From Pseudomonadota bacterium (GTDB taxonomy: Bacteria; Desulfobacterota; Desulfobulbia; Desulfobulbales; Desulfocapsaceae): a stretch of DNA of 64,000 bases. Position 1 is the stretch's first letter, and each line of letters begins with the position of its first letter. The notes beneath the pieces were generated by a model. The model saw only the letters and a list, made by a program, of their open reading frames with translations, searched no databases and had not been told where the DNA came from. The stretch covers positions 124,001 to 188,000 of the forward strand of contig JAEYNP010000013.1 of the NCBI GenBank assembly GCA_023412495.1. The letters are read 5' to 3'. Made by a program: the position numbers and the translations under genes. Below are positions 1-9,559 of the stretch, one piece after another.

Positions 1-711
1 GACGGACAGGTAATCCCCTTCCGGTCGTTCAGTTCCTCCGGCTGGGAAGGGAAGGAACGGTGTGCAGACCGACTGCGCGAATTTCTCGGGATTCAGGATA
101 CCAACCGCATCCCCGCCGGGATCCTGCCCGCGGAGCTGACGCAGGCCACCGAAATCCACGAGACGAACGGCGTACACTGGCGAATTCAGCCGATGTATAC
201 CGCCAGTTCCTCCACCCCCACCGGAGCCCGCTGGCATTCGCCGGACTACAAGACGCCGGGTATATTTCTCTTTGTGGCGCAGAAAGCCGAAGGACAGCCG
301 TCGGGAGGTTTGCTGGCGTCTCTGGGCAGTTTGTTTATCCGGCAGGCCCTCTCGCTCCACGGTTTTTTGCCGGAGGATACGCCCGGCCTGGAACAGGCCA
401 TGCCCCTGGCTCCGCTTGACCCGGCGCTCGAGCGACACTTCATGGCGTACACCAATTCTCCTTCCTCGGCTCATCAGCTGCTGAATTCGAGGACCGCGAC
501 ACGGCTTGCGGATTGGGCTGCGCGCTATCCGCTGAAACAATCACAAAGATCGGGCTCCGGTCAGTTGATGACCCTTTTCGGGCCAAATGGCGTCTATCTG
601 GTTATGCTGAACCTGTTGCAGCCCAGCCAGGCCCACGAACTGGCCTCACTGGGAGTTGAACTGGTTAAAAGTCAGAACCCAGGTTTTGGAAAATTCTCTT
701 CTACCCATTAA
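1..711 (+). CDS. Unknown protein, 5' end outside the window
   Basis: The frame is open from the first base to the stop at 709-711, so only the last 236 residues are visible and the start lies upstream. I do not recognise the family. The visible part is soluble-looking, with no long hydrophobic segment, and its C-terminal third is richer in aliphatic residues. It ends 34 bases before the peptidase gene on the same strand, so the two may be co-transcribed. Coding is supported by the long open frame and its good continuity, not by homology. Confidence 0.6.
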   Translation, partial: DGQVIPFRSFSSSGWEGKERCADRLREFLGIQDTNRIPAGILPAELTQATEIHETNGVHWRIQPMYTASSSTPTGARWHSPDYKTPGIFLFVAQKAEGQPSGGLLASLGSLFIRQALSLHGFLPEDTPGLEQAMPLAPLDPALERHFMAYTNSPSSAHQLLNSRTATRLADWAARYPLKQSQRSGSGQLMTLFGPNGVYLVMLNLLQPSQAHELASLGVELVKSQNPGFGKFSSTH

Positions 712-745
712 GCATTCCTTTCGTGGATGATAAAAAGGAGAAAAA

Positions 746-1207
746 ATGCCGAACAAGTTAAGCGAACACTTCACGGAAGAAGAGCTGATTGTCAGCCAAA
801 CCGCCGCCCGCCACGGCATAGACAATTCACCGTCGCCTGCCATCCAGACAAACCTTGTGCGCCTGGCGGGCATACTCGAGGAGGTTCGGGCGCTGCTCGG
901 AGGCCTGCCTGTCCTGGTGAGCAGCGGATACCGCTGCCTGAAGCTCAATCAGGCGATAGGCGGGTCAAAAACGAGTGCACACATGGAGGGGCTCGCGGTT
1001 GATTTCACGGCACCTGCCTTCGGCAGCCCTCTGGAGGTGGCCCGAAGGATCGCCGCATCAGGCATCGAGTACGATCAACTGATCTATGAATACGGGAACT
1101 GGGTGCACATCGGCCTCGCCCGGGAAGGCGCAACACGGCGCAACGAGCAACTGTCGATTTTCAGGGGTACGGGCTATATCAAGGGGATTATGGCAAGCCC
1201 GGCTTGA
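746..1207 (+). CDS. Peptidase M15-family (M15A-like) zinc peptidase
   Basis: The 153-residue protein has the metal-ligand pattern of the M15 D-Ala-D-Ala carboxypeptidase/endolysin family: SAHMEGLAVDF holds the first His and the Asp, and NWVHIG near the C-terminus holds the last His. An SSGYRC segment upstream fits the substrate pocket of the same fold. Proteins of this size and type cut peptidoglycan cross-links and are common as phage endolysins, but no other phage gene is visible here. There is no signal peptide, so cell-wall access would need a holin, lysis or another route. An AAAAGGAGAAAAA ribosome site precedes the ATG. Confidence 0.8.
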   Translation: MPNKLSEHFTEEELIVSQTAARHGIDNSPSPAIQTNLVRLAGILEEVRALLGGLPVLVSSGYRCLKLNQAIGGSKTSAHMEGLAVDFTAPAFGSPLEVARRIAASGIEYDQLIYEYGNWVHIGLAREGATRRNEQLSIFRGTGYIKGIMASPA

Positions 1208-1632
1208 GGGCGGAGCCCGGTGACCGTGCGAATGCCCTCTTCACCGCTGCGGAAGCGATCGGTACCGTGCGCAGGACCAAGGGAGCACTTGTCAGCGGCA
1301 AATGGTCTGCTCGAGAAGATGCTGATTGGGCCTGCCACCACCCGTAAGAAGGTTTACACTCGGGGGGCTTGCTCCAGATTCACGCCCGTGCCAGGCATGC
1401 ACAAGCCATTCCACCGGACTGGCTGAAGCCTGCCAATGAAATTTATGGTCAGGCCAACCACGGATCCTCCTTGTATCCAGGCGGCGAGCAGTTACAGTGT
1501 ATTGCTGAGAGCGGATCAATACGATGTGATTGCCACCGTCGTGGCCGGCCTCACCGGCATCAACGCCGGGAAACGGTCACGTCGCTTTCAGAAACAAGAA
1601 ATGATTTCCCGAGGTGCTCAAGGAGGGAGTCG
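1208..1632. other. Gene-free stretch, nothing recognised
   Basis: About 425 bases between the peptidase and the cupin gene. Short open frames occur but none has a ribosome site, plausible composition or a recognisable family. I see no hairpin with a T-tract, no repeat copy and no clear promoter. Confidence 0.4.
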
Positions 1633-2115
1633 ATGGACGCTAGAATTCTTCTGCCCGTCGATGGAGACAGCTTCGATTTCGGGGGGCTCGGCGTACACTG
1701 GAAGGTCGAGGGCGTGGACACAGGTCAACGATTTTCCATCGTTCACCATCCTCTCGCCCCCCGCGCCCTGGCCGCTCCCCTTCACTATCACCACAATGAG
1801 GATGAGCTGTCCTACGTCTTGACCGGCACGCTGGGAGCTTTGCTGGGGGACGAGGTTGTTACCGCCGGTCCGGGAGCGTGGGTATTCAAGCCGCGCCGCC
1901 AATGGCACACCTTCTGGAACCCGGGCGATACGCCATGCGAGATCATCGAGATCATTTCGCCTGCAGGGTTCGAGAACTACTTTCGGGAAGTTGCCGCGGC
2001 CTGGGGCGATGTGGGAAAGTTTGGGGAGATCAACAGAAAGTATTCACTCGACATGGATTTCGACAGCGTGCCGGGGCTATGCACGAGATTCGGCTTGACC
2101 TTCCCCCGGCTCTGA
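1633..2115 (+). CDS. Cupin-domain protein
   Basis: A 160-residue cytoplasmic protein with one cupin barrel. The first cupin motif is seen as HYHHNEDELSYVLTG (metal-binding His residues and Glu), and the second half as PGAWVFKPRRQWHTFWN, with the second-motif His. The frame is open further upstream, but the ATG at 1633 is chosen because AAGGAGGGAG lies at 1619-1628 and the preceding residues are not cupin-like. Small cupins of this type include isomerases, dioxygenases and sugar-binding proteins; the sequence does not tell which. It stands alone on this strand. Confidence 0.8.
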   Translation: MDARILLPVDGDSFDFGGLGVHWKVEGVDTGQRFSIVHHPLAPRALAAPLHYHHNEDELSYVLTGTLGALLGDEVVTAGPGAWVFKPRRQWHTFWNPGDTPCEIIEIISPAGFENYFREVAAAWGDVGKFGEINRKYSLDMDFDSVPGLCTRFGLTFPRL

Positions 2116-2270
2116 CTCAGCCCTGACGGGAACACGAGCCGCTTCCTGAATTCTTGGCCGCAGTGGCTCATCGCACACTCGGTGAGTTCACTCTCCGAAA
2201 GGGCGGGTCGAGAGTTCTCGGCGCCTGAGCGTCGGCGTGCAGCCGGCATTGTGATACAGGAGGAATCACC

Positions 2271-2687
2271 ATGAAAAGGATGGCCATTGTTATTCGAGAT
2301 GACGCCTACGATCGGCTCTTCACGCCGTTGACCTTCGCCTACGTCGCGGCCAAGCAGGGCGTCGAGGTCGACCTTCTCTTTGTTCTTTGGGCGGTGCGGG
2401 TTCTCACGGAAAAAGGCGCCAAAGCGGTCAAGATTGACAGCAGGCACGCTGCAGAAGAAGAGTAGTTCAAGGACAGATTGCGGCGTGACGGCGACCCGGT
2501 CGAGATTCATGAATTCATCAAGTTGGTGAAGGAGACGGGCAACGCGAGGTTCTATGGCTGCCGACTCGCAGCTGCCACCTTCGACGTTGACGAGTCGCAG
2601 CTCATCCCGGAGGCGGATGGCATTGTCGATTCGCTCTGGTTTTTGGAAGAGAAGGCGACCAAGGCCGATCATTGCCAGTATTTCTGA
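2271..2687 (+). pseudogene. DsrE/DsrF-family protein interrupted by an in-frame TAG
   Basis: The two halves, 2271-2465 and 2478-2687, are in the same frame and together make one DsrE-like domain of about 138 codons, the usual family length. They are separated only by an amber codon at 2463-2465 after residue 64. The second half carries FYGCRLAAATFDVDE, with the conserved Cys, and ends ADHCQYF, typical of DsrE-like proteins that accept or relay sulfur. A strong CAGGAGGAATCACC ribosome site precedes the ATG. No frameshift or deletion is visible, so a single-base change (for example TGG to TAG) explains it best. Amber read-through cannot be excluded. Confidence 0.75.
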
Positions 2688-2731
2688 TTTGGCCGAGCGA
2701 CCTCTCCCCTCGCCTCCCCGTTGCAGAAAGC

Positions 2732-3499
2732 TCAGTCGTCCGGTCTGCCGAGCATTTTTTTGAAAGCCCCCTTCTTCTTTCGGCATGCCTGCAGCCGATC
2801 CGTCTTACAGAAGAGTCGTACCAGGACGATGCCGGCGACAAAGCCGCCAACATGGGCCATGAAGGCGACGCCGCCGGTAGCCCGGCCGATGGTCGGCAGA
2901 CCGCTCAGCAGCTGGAGCAGGAACCAGTAGCCCAGCATCAGATAGGCCGGCACGATAATGCGGGTCACAAAGAATCCCAAAAAAATCACCATATGCACCG
3001 GCGCTCTGGGGTAGAGCAGGGCATAACCGCCCATCACCCCGCCGATGGCGCCGGAGGCCCCGACCATGGGTACGGCGCTGTTCGGATTGACCAGCAGCTG
3101 CAGTGAGACGGCGCCGAGGCCGCAGAGCAGATAAAATATGAAAAATCGCGCATATCCCATGGCATCCTCGACATTGTCGCCGAAAATGGCCAGGAACCAC
3201 ATATTGAGTATGAGGTGCAGCCAGCCGCCATGCATGAACATGGAGGTCAGGGGCGAGAGCCAGTCGGCCCCGCCGCCGATGACGCAGACAAAGTCGCGGG
3301 CCAGAGGCACTTCCGTACCTTGGGGCAGGCTGCCGAGGAACTCTCCTGGGATCAGGCCATGATTGCAGATGGAAGTGACCAGCTCGGGATTTTTACCCAT
3401 CCCCTGCAGGATGATCCAGGTTGCGACATTGATCCCAATGATCGCATACGTGGCAATGGAGGTATGAACACTCGGATTCTCATCACGGATCGGGAACAT
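2732..3499 (-). CDS. Rhomboid-family intramembrane serine protease
   Basis: The 255-residue polytopic membrane protein has the rhomboid signatures: a HGGWLHLILNMWFL segment (90-103), the catalytic Ser in GASGAIGG (Ser149) and the catalytic His in AHVGGFVAG (His216). About six membrane spans are visible, the bacterial rhomboid core. A short basic cytoplasmic tail follows. Rhomboids cut single-pass membrane proteins within the bilayer; the substrate cannot be predicted. AGGAG lies 7 bases before the ATG. No operon partner is close. Confidence 0.92.
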   Translation of the reverse strand: MFPIRDENPSVHTSIATYAIIGINVATWIILQGMGKNPELVTSICNHGLIPGEFLGSLPQGTEVPLARDFVCVIGGGADWLSPLTSMFMHGGWLHLILNMWFLAIFGDNVEDAMGYARFFIFYLLCGLGAVSLQLLVNPNSAVPMVGASGAIGGVMGGYALLYPRAPVHMVIFLGFFVTRIIVPAYLMLGYWFLLQLLSGLPTIGRATGGVAFMAHVGGFVAGIVLVRLFCKTDRLQACRKKKGAFKKMLGRPDD

Positions 3500-3740
3500 G
3501 CGCTATCTCCTGAAGGTGATACTGCTAAGCCGCTTGCGAAGGGAAGAGCCTGCCGACACTGAGTCGTCGGCATTTCAGAGCGTAAGAGCCGTTATGAGCG
3601 ACAATGAAATTGAACTCATTCAAATATTACTTATACCCCTACGGTTAGGCTATACTGACCGCTTGAGTTGTCGTCAACCATGAATGGTGATTTGAATTTA
3701 TAGTCCTCTCAAGAGCACACACCCGTCTCCGCCCTCTCCA

Positions 3741-5339
3741 TCAGTCGATTTGGCCAACCTCCGCCAGCGCCAGATCCTGATAGGCGTGAAAGAGCCGGTG
3801 GCAGAAGCTATTCCACCGCCGGCAGGTCTGAACCGCCGGCTCGCTGATTTCATCAAGACTCTTGAAAGCGACCAGTTCCTCGGCTTCCTCGGCCAGTTCG
3901 CAGGCCGCAGACTTTTCCGCGCCCGAAAGCACATTTTCGACAAAAGCGGATGGCCTGTACCAATCCCTTGCCTTCTGCAGGTCGCGATGAATCTGGCTGA
4001 GCAGAACATTGCGCGGTCCTTCCCACAATTCGTTCACGGCGGCATCGCGGTAGAGCCTCGGCAGGGCCGAGAAATCTTCCATGACGCCGTGGCCGCCGAA
4101 GATCGACATGGCAAGGCGCAGCTGGTCGACGGCATCCCGGGAAGCCGTGATCTTCTGCAACATCACCAGTTCGCGCACTTCAAAGCGCTTCCGCCTCAGC
4201 TGCGGCGGATCGTCCTGACGGACTCCGACCTTGACCTTTCCTTCCAGCTTGCCGAACTCTCCATACAATTTGAACGCCCCCGCCGTGGAGCGCCTGGCGT
4301 ATTTTGCGAGCTCTTCGATCTGACCGGCCACCATGGGGAACTGCAGGATAGGGCGGCCGAACGCCTCGCGGAATTCGCCGTATTGCCGGGCCTCGCGGGC
4401 CGCCCGGGTCATGCTCGCCGCGCCCGAGAGCCCCACCGTCAGACGGGAATAGGTCAGGACGATGCCGACAACATTGGCAAGGCCACGATCGATCGGCCCG
4501 ATCGGATGGGCCAATGCCCCGCGGAAAGTAATTTCGCAGGTGGGCAACTCGGAAGTGCCCATTTTCCATTTCATCCGATCGATGGTGAAACCGTTGCGAA
4601 TCTCCCGTTCCTTGTCGCCCGGCAGCCAGGAGGGCACCACGAACAGCCCCACTTTCTCCGTCCCCCGCGGTTTGGCGGTCACCACGGCATAATCGGCCTG
4701 GGTGGCCGAACAGAAGAACTTGGTGCCGAAGAGGCGCCAGGTCCCGTCTTCCTGAACGGCTTCCAAGACGTTGGCCGGAATATCCGAGCCTCCCTGTATT
4801 TCGCTCAGATACTGCGCCCCAATGCCGAAATCGCCGGCGATCCCGTCCCGGCAGTGGGCGAGAATCTCCTGCGTCTCAGGGGTGTCGACAAAAGCCTCCA
4901 GCAAGGCCACCAGACCTTCGGTGCACACCAGCGGGCAGGCCACGCAGGCTTCGCCGTTCTGGTAGATGACAAACATCTTCATCAACCGCTCGAGGGGGTC
5001 GATGCGCCTGGAAAACAAGGCCTCGGCAAAAACCTCCCGTTCCATGATCGTTGTCTGCGGAGGCCGGACGATGCGGTCGATACGGTGATGATGGCCGTCA
5101 TAATGGAGCAGAAACGGCCTGTTTTCCGGCCGGGCTGCAGCATCGGCCATATCCCGCCAGCGAAAGGACGCCGTGGCCGAGAGCCTGCGCACCGCCGCAT
5201 TTATTTTCTCCCAATCCTTTCCACCGTGATATCGTACGATTCTCTGCAGAAACGGATCATCGGCATAATAGTCGAAACCATTCCGGCGTTGGAGAAAGGC
5301 ATCGAACGAATAGGGGTTATCTCTGGCGGGAAAGATCAT
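3741..5339 (-). CDS. Acyl-CoA dehydrogenase family protein (AidB-like)
   Basis: A 532-residue flavoprotein of the acyl-CoA dehydrogenase superfamily. It has the extended N-terminal region typical of the AidB branch, the central beta domain (GAQYLSEIQGGSDIPAN, GTKFFCSATQADYAVV) and a C-terminal helical domain with FGGHGVMED and ELWEGPRNVLLSQ. The known families oxidise acyl-CoA thioesters with FAD; AidB-type members lack a settled substrate. The open frame extends 75 codons upstream, but GGAGG five bases before the ATG at 5339 and the start of homology-like sequence there favour this start. The gene stands alone. Confidence 0.88.
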   Translation of the reverse strand: MIFPARDNPYSFDAFLQRRNGFDYYADDPFLQRIVRYHGGKDWEKINAAVRRLSATASFRWRDMADAAARPENRPFLLHYDGHHHRIDRIVRPPQTTIMEREVFAEALFSRRIDPLERLMKMFVIYQNGEACVACPLVCTEGLVALLEAFVDTPETQEILAHCRDGIAGDFGIGAQYLSEIQGGSDIPANVLEAVQEDGTWRLFGTKFFCSATQADYAVVTAKPRGTEKVGLFVVPSWLPGDKEREIRNGFTIDRMKWKMGTSELPTCEITFRGALAHPIGPIDRGLANVVGIVLTYSRLTVGLSGAASMTRAAREARQYGEFREAFGRPILQFPMVAGQIEELAKYARRSTAGAFKLYGEFGKLEGKVKVGVRQDDPPQLRRKRFEVRELVMLQKITASRDAVDQLRLAMSIFGGHGVMEDFSALPRLYRDAAVNELWEGPRNVLLSQIHRDLQKARDWYRPSAFVENVLSGAEKSAACELAEEAEELVAFKSLDEISEPAVQTCRRWNSFCHRLFHAYQDLALAEVGQID

Positions 5340-5897
5340 GGTATCCTCCATGTGCAGGTGGTCTAGGTCTGCGCCGCCCCGCCCCATGAGCGAGGTTCGG
5401 TCCGCATCGGCAAGCCAACGACAGCTCGTCCCAGGCATTGAAACAGTGATTTCCAAGGTCGAACAACCAACCCTTTGCGCATCATTTGCCTCACATATTA
5501 TTTGCGCGGCAGATCGGAGTCGGCGGTGATCAATCGGGGTGCCGCGGCGAGTCCCCTGAGACAATAACCCGCTAAGTCAAAGAGTAACAACGAGTCAGGG
5601 ATTGCCTGCAAAAAAAATGGGCTGACTCATCTTTTGTCATCTGTCGCCACCGTATCACTGGTTTTGGAGTATGAGAACTTGATCCGAAAAACCCAAGTTA
5701 TTATCAATGAATAGATAGGGAAAAAAGGTGGCTCCGTACAGGGGACTTGCATTCCGGGATTTGCATTCCATTTGATCGCGCCAAAACCAGACCTACGCCA
5801 CCGGCTTCACGCGAAAACCGAAAGTAGGCTCCAGGGAACGTTGAAAGGATCTGCCGCATTCGTGCATTATGCGGCACCTGAATGGAGGGACTCACCC
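5340..5897. other. Divergent intergenic region, no gene recognised
   Basis: About 560 bases separating the minus-strand dehydrogenase from the plus-strand GAP-family gene. It must contain both promoters. A loose inverted repeat, GAGTCAG to CTGACTC, spans about 5592-5629 around an A-rich loop; I cannot assign it a role. No convincing coding frame is seen. Confidence 0.4.
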
Positions 5898-6566
5898 ATG
5901 TTCGCACTGTGGAGCGAGCTCACGCCTTTGATACTCGTCAGTGCAGCCTTGCCGCTGCAAACTGTTGTGACCCTGGCCTTGGTGCGTTCGTCGCTCCGGG
6001 CTGCCTACGCGTGGGTGGCAGGCATGGTGATGGTCCGTATGCTCCAAGGCCTGTTGTTTGGTGTTGTGCTTGCGCCTGGCGAAGCCGACTTGAATTCGGA
6101 ACCGCGGTATTTTCTCGGGGCTCTGCTCCTCGTGTTGTCCCTCCTGCTCTATGCGAAAGCTTTGCGCACGGCTTTTGGGGCTGAAGACGAAGATGCACCT
6201 CCACCAGAGTGGTTGTCGAAGGCCGGCACGATGTCCCCTCTTGCAGCTTTTGGGGCGGGAGCCGGGTTCATGACTTTGAGCGTGAAGTTCCTGGTTTTCA
6301 CATTGGCAGCAATCAGTGCAATTACGTACGCGCACATCGGCACGAAGCTCTCACTGCTCACGTTCCTTCTGTTCGTGTTGCTTGCGCATACAGCTCCCTT
6401 CGGCATCCTGGCGCTCGCGACATCTTCCTCCGCTCGATCGACCGCAATCCTGCAGGCGTTGAGAAGTTGGCTCACAAGCAACAGCCGTATAATCACCATT
6501 ATTTTTGCGGTGATCTTTGGAACGTGGTTTCTGCTCAAGGCGCTTACACGCCTGGGCGTCATTTAG
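5898..6566 (+). CDS. GAP-family (Sap-like) integral membrane protein
   Basis: The 222-residue protein has six hydrophobic segments in a three-plus-three arrangement, separated by a hydrophilic loop rich in acidic residues (AFGAEDEDAPPPEW). This matches the GAP/Sap superfamily, related to LysE-type exporters, which includes mycobacterial lipid-addressing proteins. The substrate is unknown. The ATG at 5898 has GGAGGGA seven bases upstream; an upstream in-frame extension is rejected because it has no ribosome site. The stop codon TAG (6564-6566) is the first three bases of an R1 repeat copy. Confidence 0.75.
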   Translation: MFALWSELTPLILVSAALPLQTVVTLALVRSSLRAAYAWVAGMVMVRMLQGLLFGVVLAPGEADLNSEPRYFLGALLLVLSLLLYAKALRTAFGAEDEDAPPPEWLSKAGTMSPLAAFGAGAGFMTLSVKFLVFTLAAISAITYAHIGTKLSLLTFLLFVLLAHTAPFGILALATSSSARSTAILQALRSWLTSNSRIITIIFAVIFGTWFLLKALTRLGVI

Positions 6567-6674
6567 TACCTTAGAATTCATTTCTTGTTTTTTAAGAATG
6601 ATTCGTGAAGGTACTTATCCCCTCTGTTGTGGGAGGGGATTACAGCCCTTTGGGTTGCGGGCGCAGCCCGCATT
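6564..6674 (+). repeat. R1 dispersed repeat, copy a
   Basis: Starts TTTAGTACCTTAGAATTC and contains three hairpins in order: an AT-rich GTACCTT...AAGGTAC hairpin, CCCCTCTGTTGTGGGAGGGG, and GCGGGCGCAGCCCGC. It directly overlaps the stop codon of the preceding gene. Its order of modules matches the other copies in this window. Confidence 0.85.
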
Positions 6675-6876
6675 CGATTGTCTCTTTCGATTGCGCTCCA
6701 CTCGGTCCATTTGGGAACTGTCATGCGCGGCCGGGCTCTGCTGCTCTCACAGTTCGCCGCCGAATACGAAGCCCTGCTCATCGATTATACGGCTATGGTC
6801 CAGCCGAAGGTGCGGTTGCTCGCTGAGCGAAAAAGAGCTTTCCCAGAAAGGCGTCAAACCTCTTGCGACCTCGATC

Positions 6877-8325
6877 TCATTGCTGCCGATCCCCGTGCAT
6901 ATCGACCCATTCCCGGGTGCGGCGTTCGAGAAATTCGAAAAATGGGTTATGCCTCAAGCGCAGCAGCCAGTCACCGGATAGTCTGAGCAATCCGAGTTCG
7001 CCTTTTATGGCCATCTGGCCAAGAAACAGAGCATCGGCATCATCAGGCGAACGCTGGCCATAGAGAGGATCGTCGGGCGGAAAAGGCAGGGCCACATGGG
7101 ATAGAGAAATTACGCTGGGCGGCCAGGCAAGGTCCAAGGAGACAGTTTTTGTCATATCTTTTGAAAACGGATCCTTTCGGCGGAAAACGACCTGCAGGCT
7201 CTTCGGGTTTTCGTTGGTGACCACCGTCAACGTGAATGGCAATGTTCGGTCGTCCATCAGCCGGTTGGTCAACAGGCCGGGATCGAAAACCAGCAGGGGC
7301 CCGGCAGCGGCAGCACGATTAATGTCGAAAAGCACCAGTTCATGCCCATAAGGCCCCAAGCGGTTCAGCAGTCGATCAACGACGGCATGGGTTGAAACCG
7401 TCGCATCGACGGTCGACTTGAAAATCAGTACGGGAGGATGCTTCTCTAACAATCCTGCCTGGGTTAGATTCGCAATGCGGTCGGCGACCGACCGAGTGAT
7501 GCGATGAACCTGTGACCCGGCATTGGCCGTAAACGAATTGTACTTGTAGGGATCGAACTCCGGTTGAATAGACACCCAGGCAAGGCGTCCCAGGCCGGGG
7601 ATTCTGGACAGGCTGTCCTTCAGACCGGCAAGCCCGACCGCCGGATGGATGCCTATGGCCGGGGAAATCAGGATGAGGCTATCCGGCAATGGTGTCACTT
7701 TGCCATCAAGAGCGTCGAGAGTAAAATCCAATGCCAAAGGGGCCCCGGTCGAGTATCCCACAATGTGAATCGGCTTTTTCCCTATTTTTTCAGAAAGATG
7801 CTTGATTCCCAGCCGCACAACGGCGGCCATATCCTCCCAGGTGACACTCTTCAATCCCGACGGCGCTGTTCCATGCCCCGGTAACCGCGGGCCAATGACC
7901 CAGTATCTGCGCTTGTTGAGGATCTCCCCAAGAGCCCGCAGGCTATATGGTGAATCCGACATGCCGTGCAGCAGCAGGACACCGCCGACCGGTTCGTCGG
8001 CCTCAAGCTCAAAACTGCGGTTCCAATTGAGCCCGCGTGTTTGCGGATCCGCCCTGCTGCCGGAACTGTAGCGCACAAGCTCGTAGCCTGACCCTGTTTT
8101 GGTATCGGCGTAGATTTTTTCCTCGAGCTGCGCGAACAGTCTCTGCTCCAATTGCCTGTAGTCGTCAAGATTTTGAATCTCATGCGAATTTTTGGCCGAG
8201 AATTCCGCCGGCAGGGCTTCTGTGTGCCAAAGTTCCAACGGTGGGCCCCTGCGTCCCTGAAATTGGACACCGAATGCCACAACTATTCCGCACAACAACA
8301 TTGAGCCAATCAATAGGCGGCGCAT
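6877..8325 (-). CDS. Membrane-anchored alpha/beta hydrolase
   Basis: A 482-residue protein with an N-terminal signal anchor (residues 1-20). The alpha/beta-hydrolase core shows LLLHGMSDSPYSLR (oxyanion-hole HG at 120-121), GPRLPGHGTAP, and a nucleophile elbow GYSTG with Ser192. The later region, including STVDATVSTHAV, would hold the acid, while the catalytic His is not obvious to me. The elbow has Thr where many esterases have other small residues. It follows the other hydrolase at 8351-9544 by 25 bases on the same strand, suggesting one transcript for two exported or periplasm-facing hydrolases of unknown substrate. Confidence 0.8.
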   Translation of the reverse strand: MRRLLIGSMLLCGIVVAFGVQFQGRRGPPLELWHTEALPAEFSAKNSHEIQNLDDYRQLEQRLFAQLEEKIYADTKTGSGYELVRYSSGSRADPQTRGLNWNRSFELEADEPVGGVLLLHGMSDSPYSLRALGEILNKRRYWVIGPRLPGHGTAPSGLKSVTWEDMAAVVRLGIKHLSEKIGKKPIHIVGYSTGAPLALDFTLDALDGKVTPLPDSLILISPAIGIHPAVGLAGLKDSLSRIPGLGRLAWVSIQPEFDPYKYNSFTANAGSQVHRITRSVADRIANLTQAGLLEKHPPVLIFKSTVDATVSTHAVVDRLLNRLGPYGHELVLFDINRAAAAGPLLVFDPGLLTNRLMDDRTLPFTLTVVTNENPKSLQVVFRRKDPFSKDMTKTVSLDLAWPPSVISLSHVALPFPPDDPLYGQRSPDDADALFLGQMAIKGELGLLRLSGDWLLRLRHNPFFEFLERRTREWVDMHGDRQQ

Positions 8326-8350
8326 ACACTCTCGTGGTATGAACGTTGTC

Positions 8351-9544
8351 TTATCGTCCGCTGGTCAAGACCCAGTAAGCTCTGCCGTTGGCAGCTTCGA
8401 TTCGATATTCCTGTCGACTTCTAGGCATGTCGATATTGACGAGTCGCAGATACAAATCATCGAAAAATTCTGGTGTTTCCAGACTGAAATTATGAAAATT
8501 GCGAGTCCGATTCACCGGCGTCACATCCACCAGGGAAAAGCGATCATTTTGGGGCTCGATCAATTCAAAAAATCCTTTGGCCGTCTCGAGTTGATCGGGA
8601 TTTCGATGATTCAGCGTGCTTTCGCCAAGTCGCCTTTCCCGGTTGATAACACGGCTCATCAACAATGCACGATCATTGGAGGAAACATACACGGTCAGAT
8701 TCCCGGCAAGAGCTTTGATTTCACTTTTAAATTTGTCTTCAAAAGCAGCACTGTCGACATCGGGGGCAGTAAATATCACGTGCTCGATCTCGATATCCGG
8801 GTCAGCCATATCTGCCTGCCGGTGTAGCATGCTGAAGGCGTGAACAACAACTTCTCCGCCCATGCTGTTTGCCACCAGCCACAGTCTGTCGGGCCGAACC
8901 TGGCCAATGATCAACTCGAGCGTCCTGGCTAGTTCAATCCCCGACTCTCCGGCAATCCGACGGGCACGTCGATAACCGCGCGGCGTCGATCCCTGATCAC
9001 CCGGCCAATCAAAAACCAGGACCGGCGTATCGATGTCCAACACATGGATCAAAAACGCGGTCTTGCGCAATGCCGAGGGAAAGCGCTCTCGAAAGCCATT
9101 TATGCTGATGAGAAGCGATCGATTGCGGGAAGCGAAGACCTGCTCGCGGACATAGTTCAGAAATTCGCTCTCGCTCAACAAATGTACCTGCTTAAGCTGG
9201 ATTTCTTCATTTTGGAACCAATCGGTCGGGTTGACGATCATTCCAATCCCCAATGTGGGCTCGATGCTTGTGTCAAACATGCCGAAGGTGAGTTTTTCCT
9301 TCCGCCGATTACCAAAGCTTTCCTCCAAGGGGCCGTCCTTGCTTTCAAACTCGCGATTAGTTGCATAGAAGAACCGGTAGATGTTCTGGTCACCCAATCT
9401 CGTGACCAGCATACGACGGAATCGAAAGGCCTCTGCACGTTCCAACGCAAGCCGGGTGGGCCGGTAAAAAAAGACAACCAGCAAGGCGATAATCAAGAGG
9501 ACCATTGTTACTCCGATCAGCATCCGGCGTCCATGGGACGTCAT
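8351..9544 (-). CDS. Alpha/beta hydrolase of the DUF900 type
   Basis: A 397-residue protein with an N-terminal membrane anchor (residues 8-27). The family features are FFYATNREF near the start of the domain, VLVFDWPGDQG, and a nucleophile elbow ANSMGG with Ser227. The Arg-rich helix between them (RGYRRARRIAGESG) is typical of the DUF900 group. Members are predicted esterases or lipases without an established substrate. It is the first gene of a two-gene unit with the hydrolase downstream, and its promoter must lie in the AT-rich region beginning at 9545. Confidence 0.8.
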   Translation of the reverse strand: MTSHGRRMLIGVTMVLLIIALLVVFFYRPTRLALERAEAFRFRRMLVTRLGDQNIYRFFYATNREFESKDGPLEESFGNRRKEKLTFGMFDTSIEPTLGIGMIVNPTDWFQNEEIQLKQVHLLSESEFLNYVREQVFASRNRSLLISINGFRERFPSALRKTAFLIHVLDIDTPVLVFDWPGDQGSTPRGYRRARRIAGESGIELARTLELIIGQVRPDRLWLVANSMGGEVVVHAFSMLHRQADMADPDIEIEHVIFTAPDVDSAAFEDKFKSEIKALAGNLTVYVSSNDRALLMSRVINRERRLGESTLNHRNPDQLETAKGFFELIEPQNDRFSLVDVTPVNRTRNFHNFSLETPEFFDDLYLRLVNIDMPRSRQEYRIEAANGRAYWVLTSGR

Positions 9545-9559
9545 TTTCCAATCCTCCTA

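Noticed and set aside
1..1207. Prophage remnant
   Set aside because: An M15 peptidase can be a phage endolysin, but the neighbouring partial gene is unrecognised and no other phage gene, integrase or attachment site is seen.
2463..2465. Pyrrolysine at the amber codon of the DsrE-family gene
   Set aside because: No pyl genes are in the window, the family is not a known pyrrolysine protein and one nonsense mutation is simpler.
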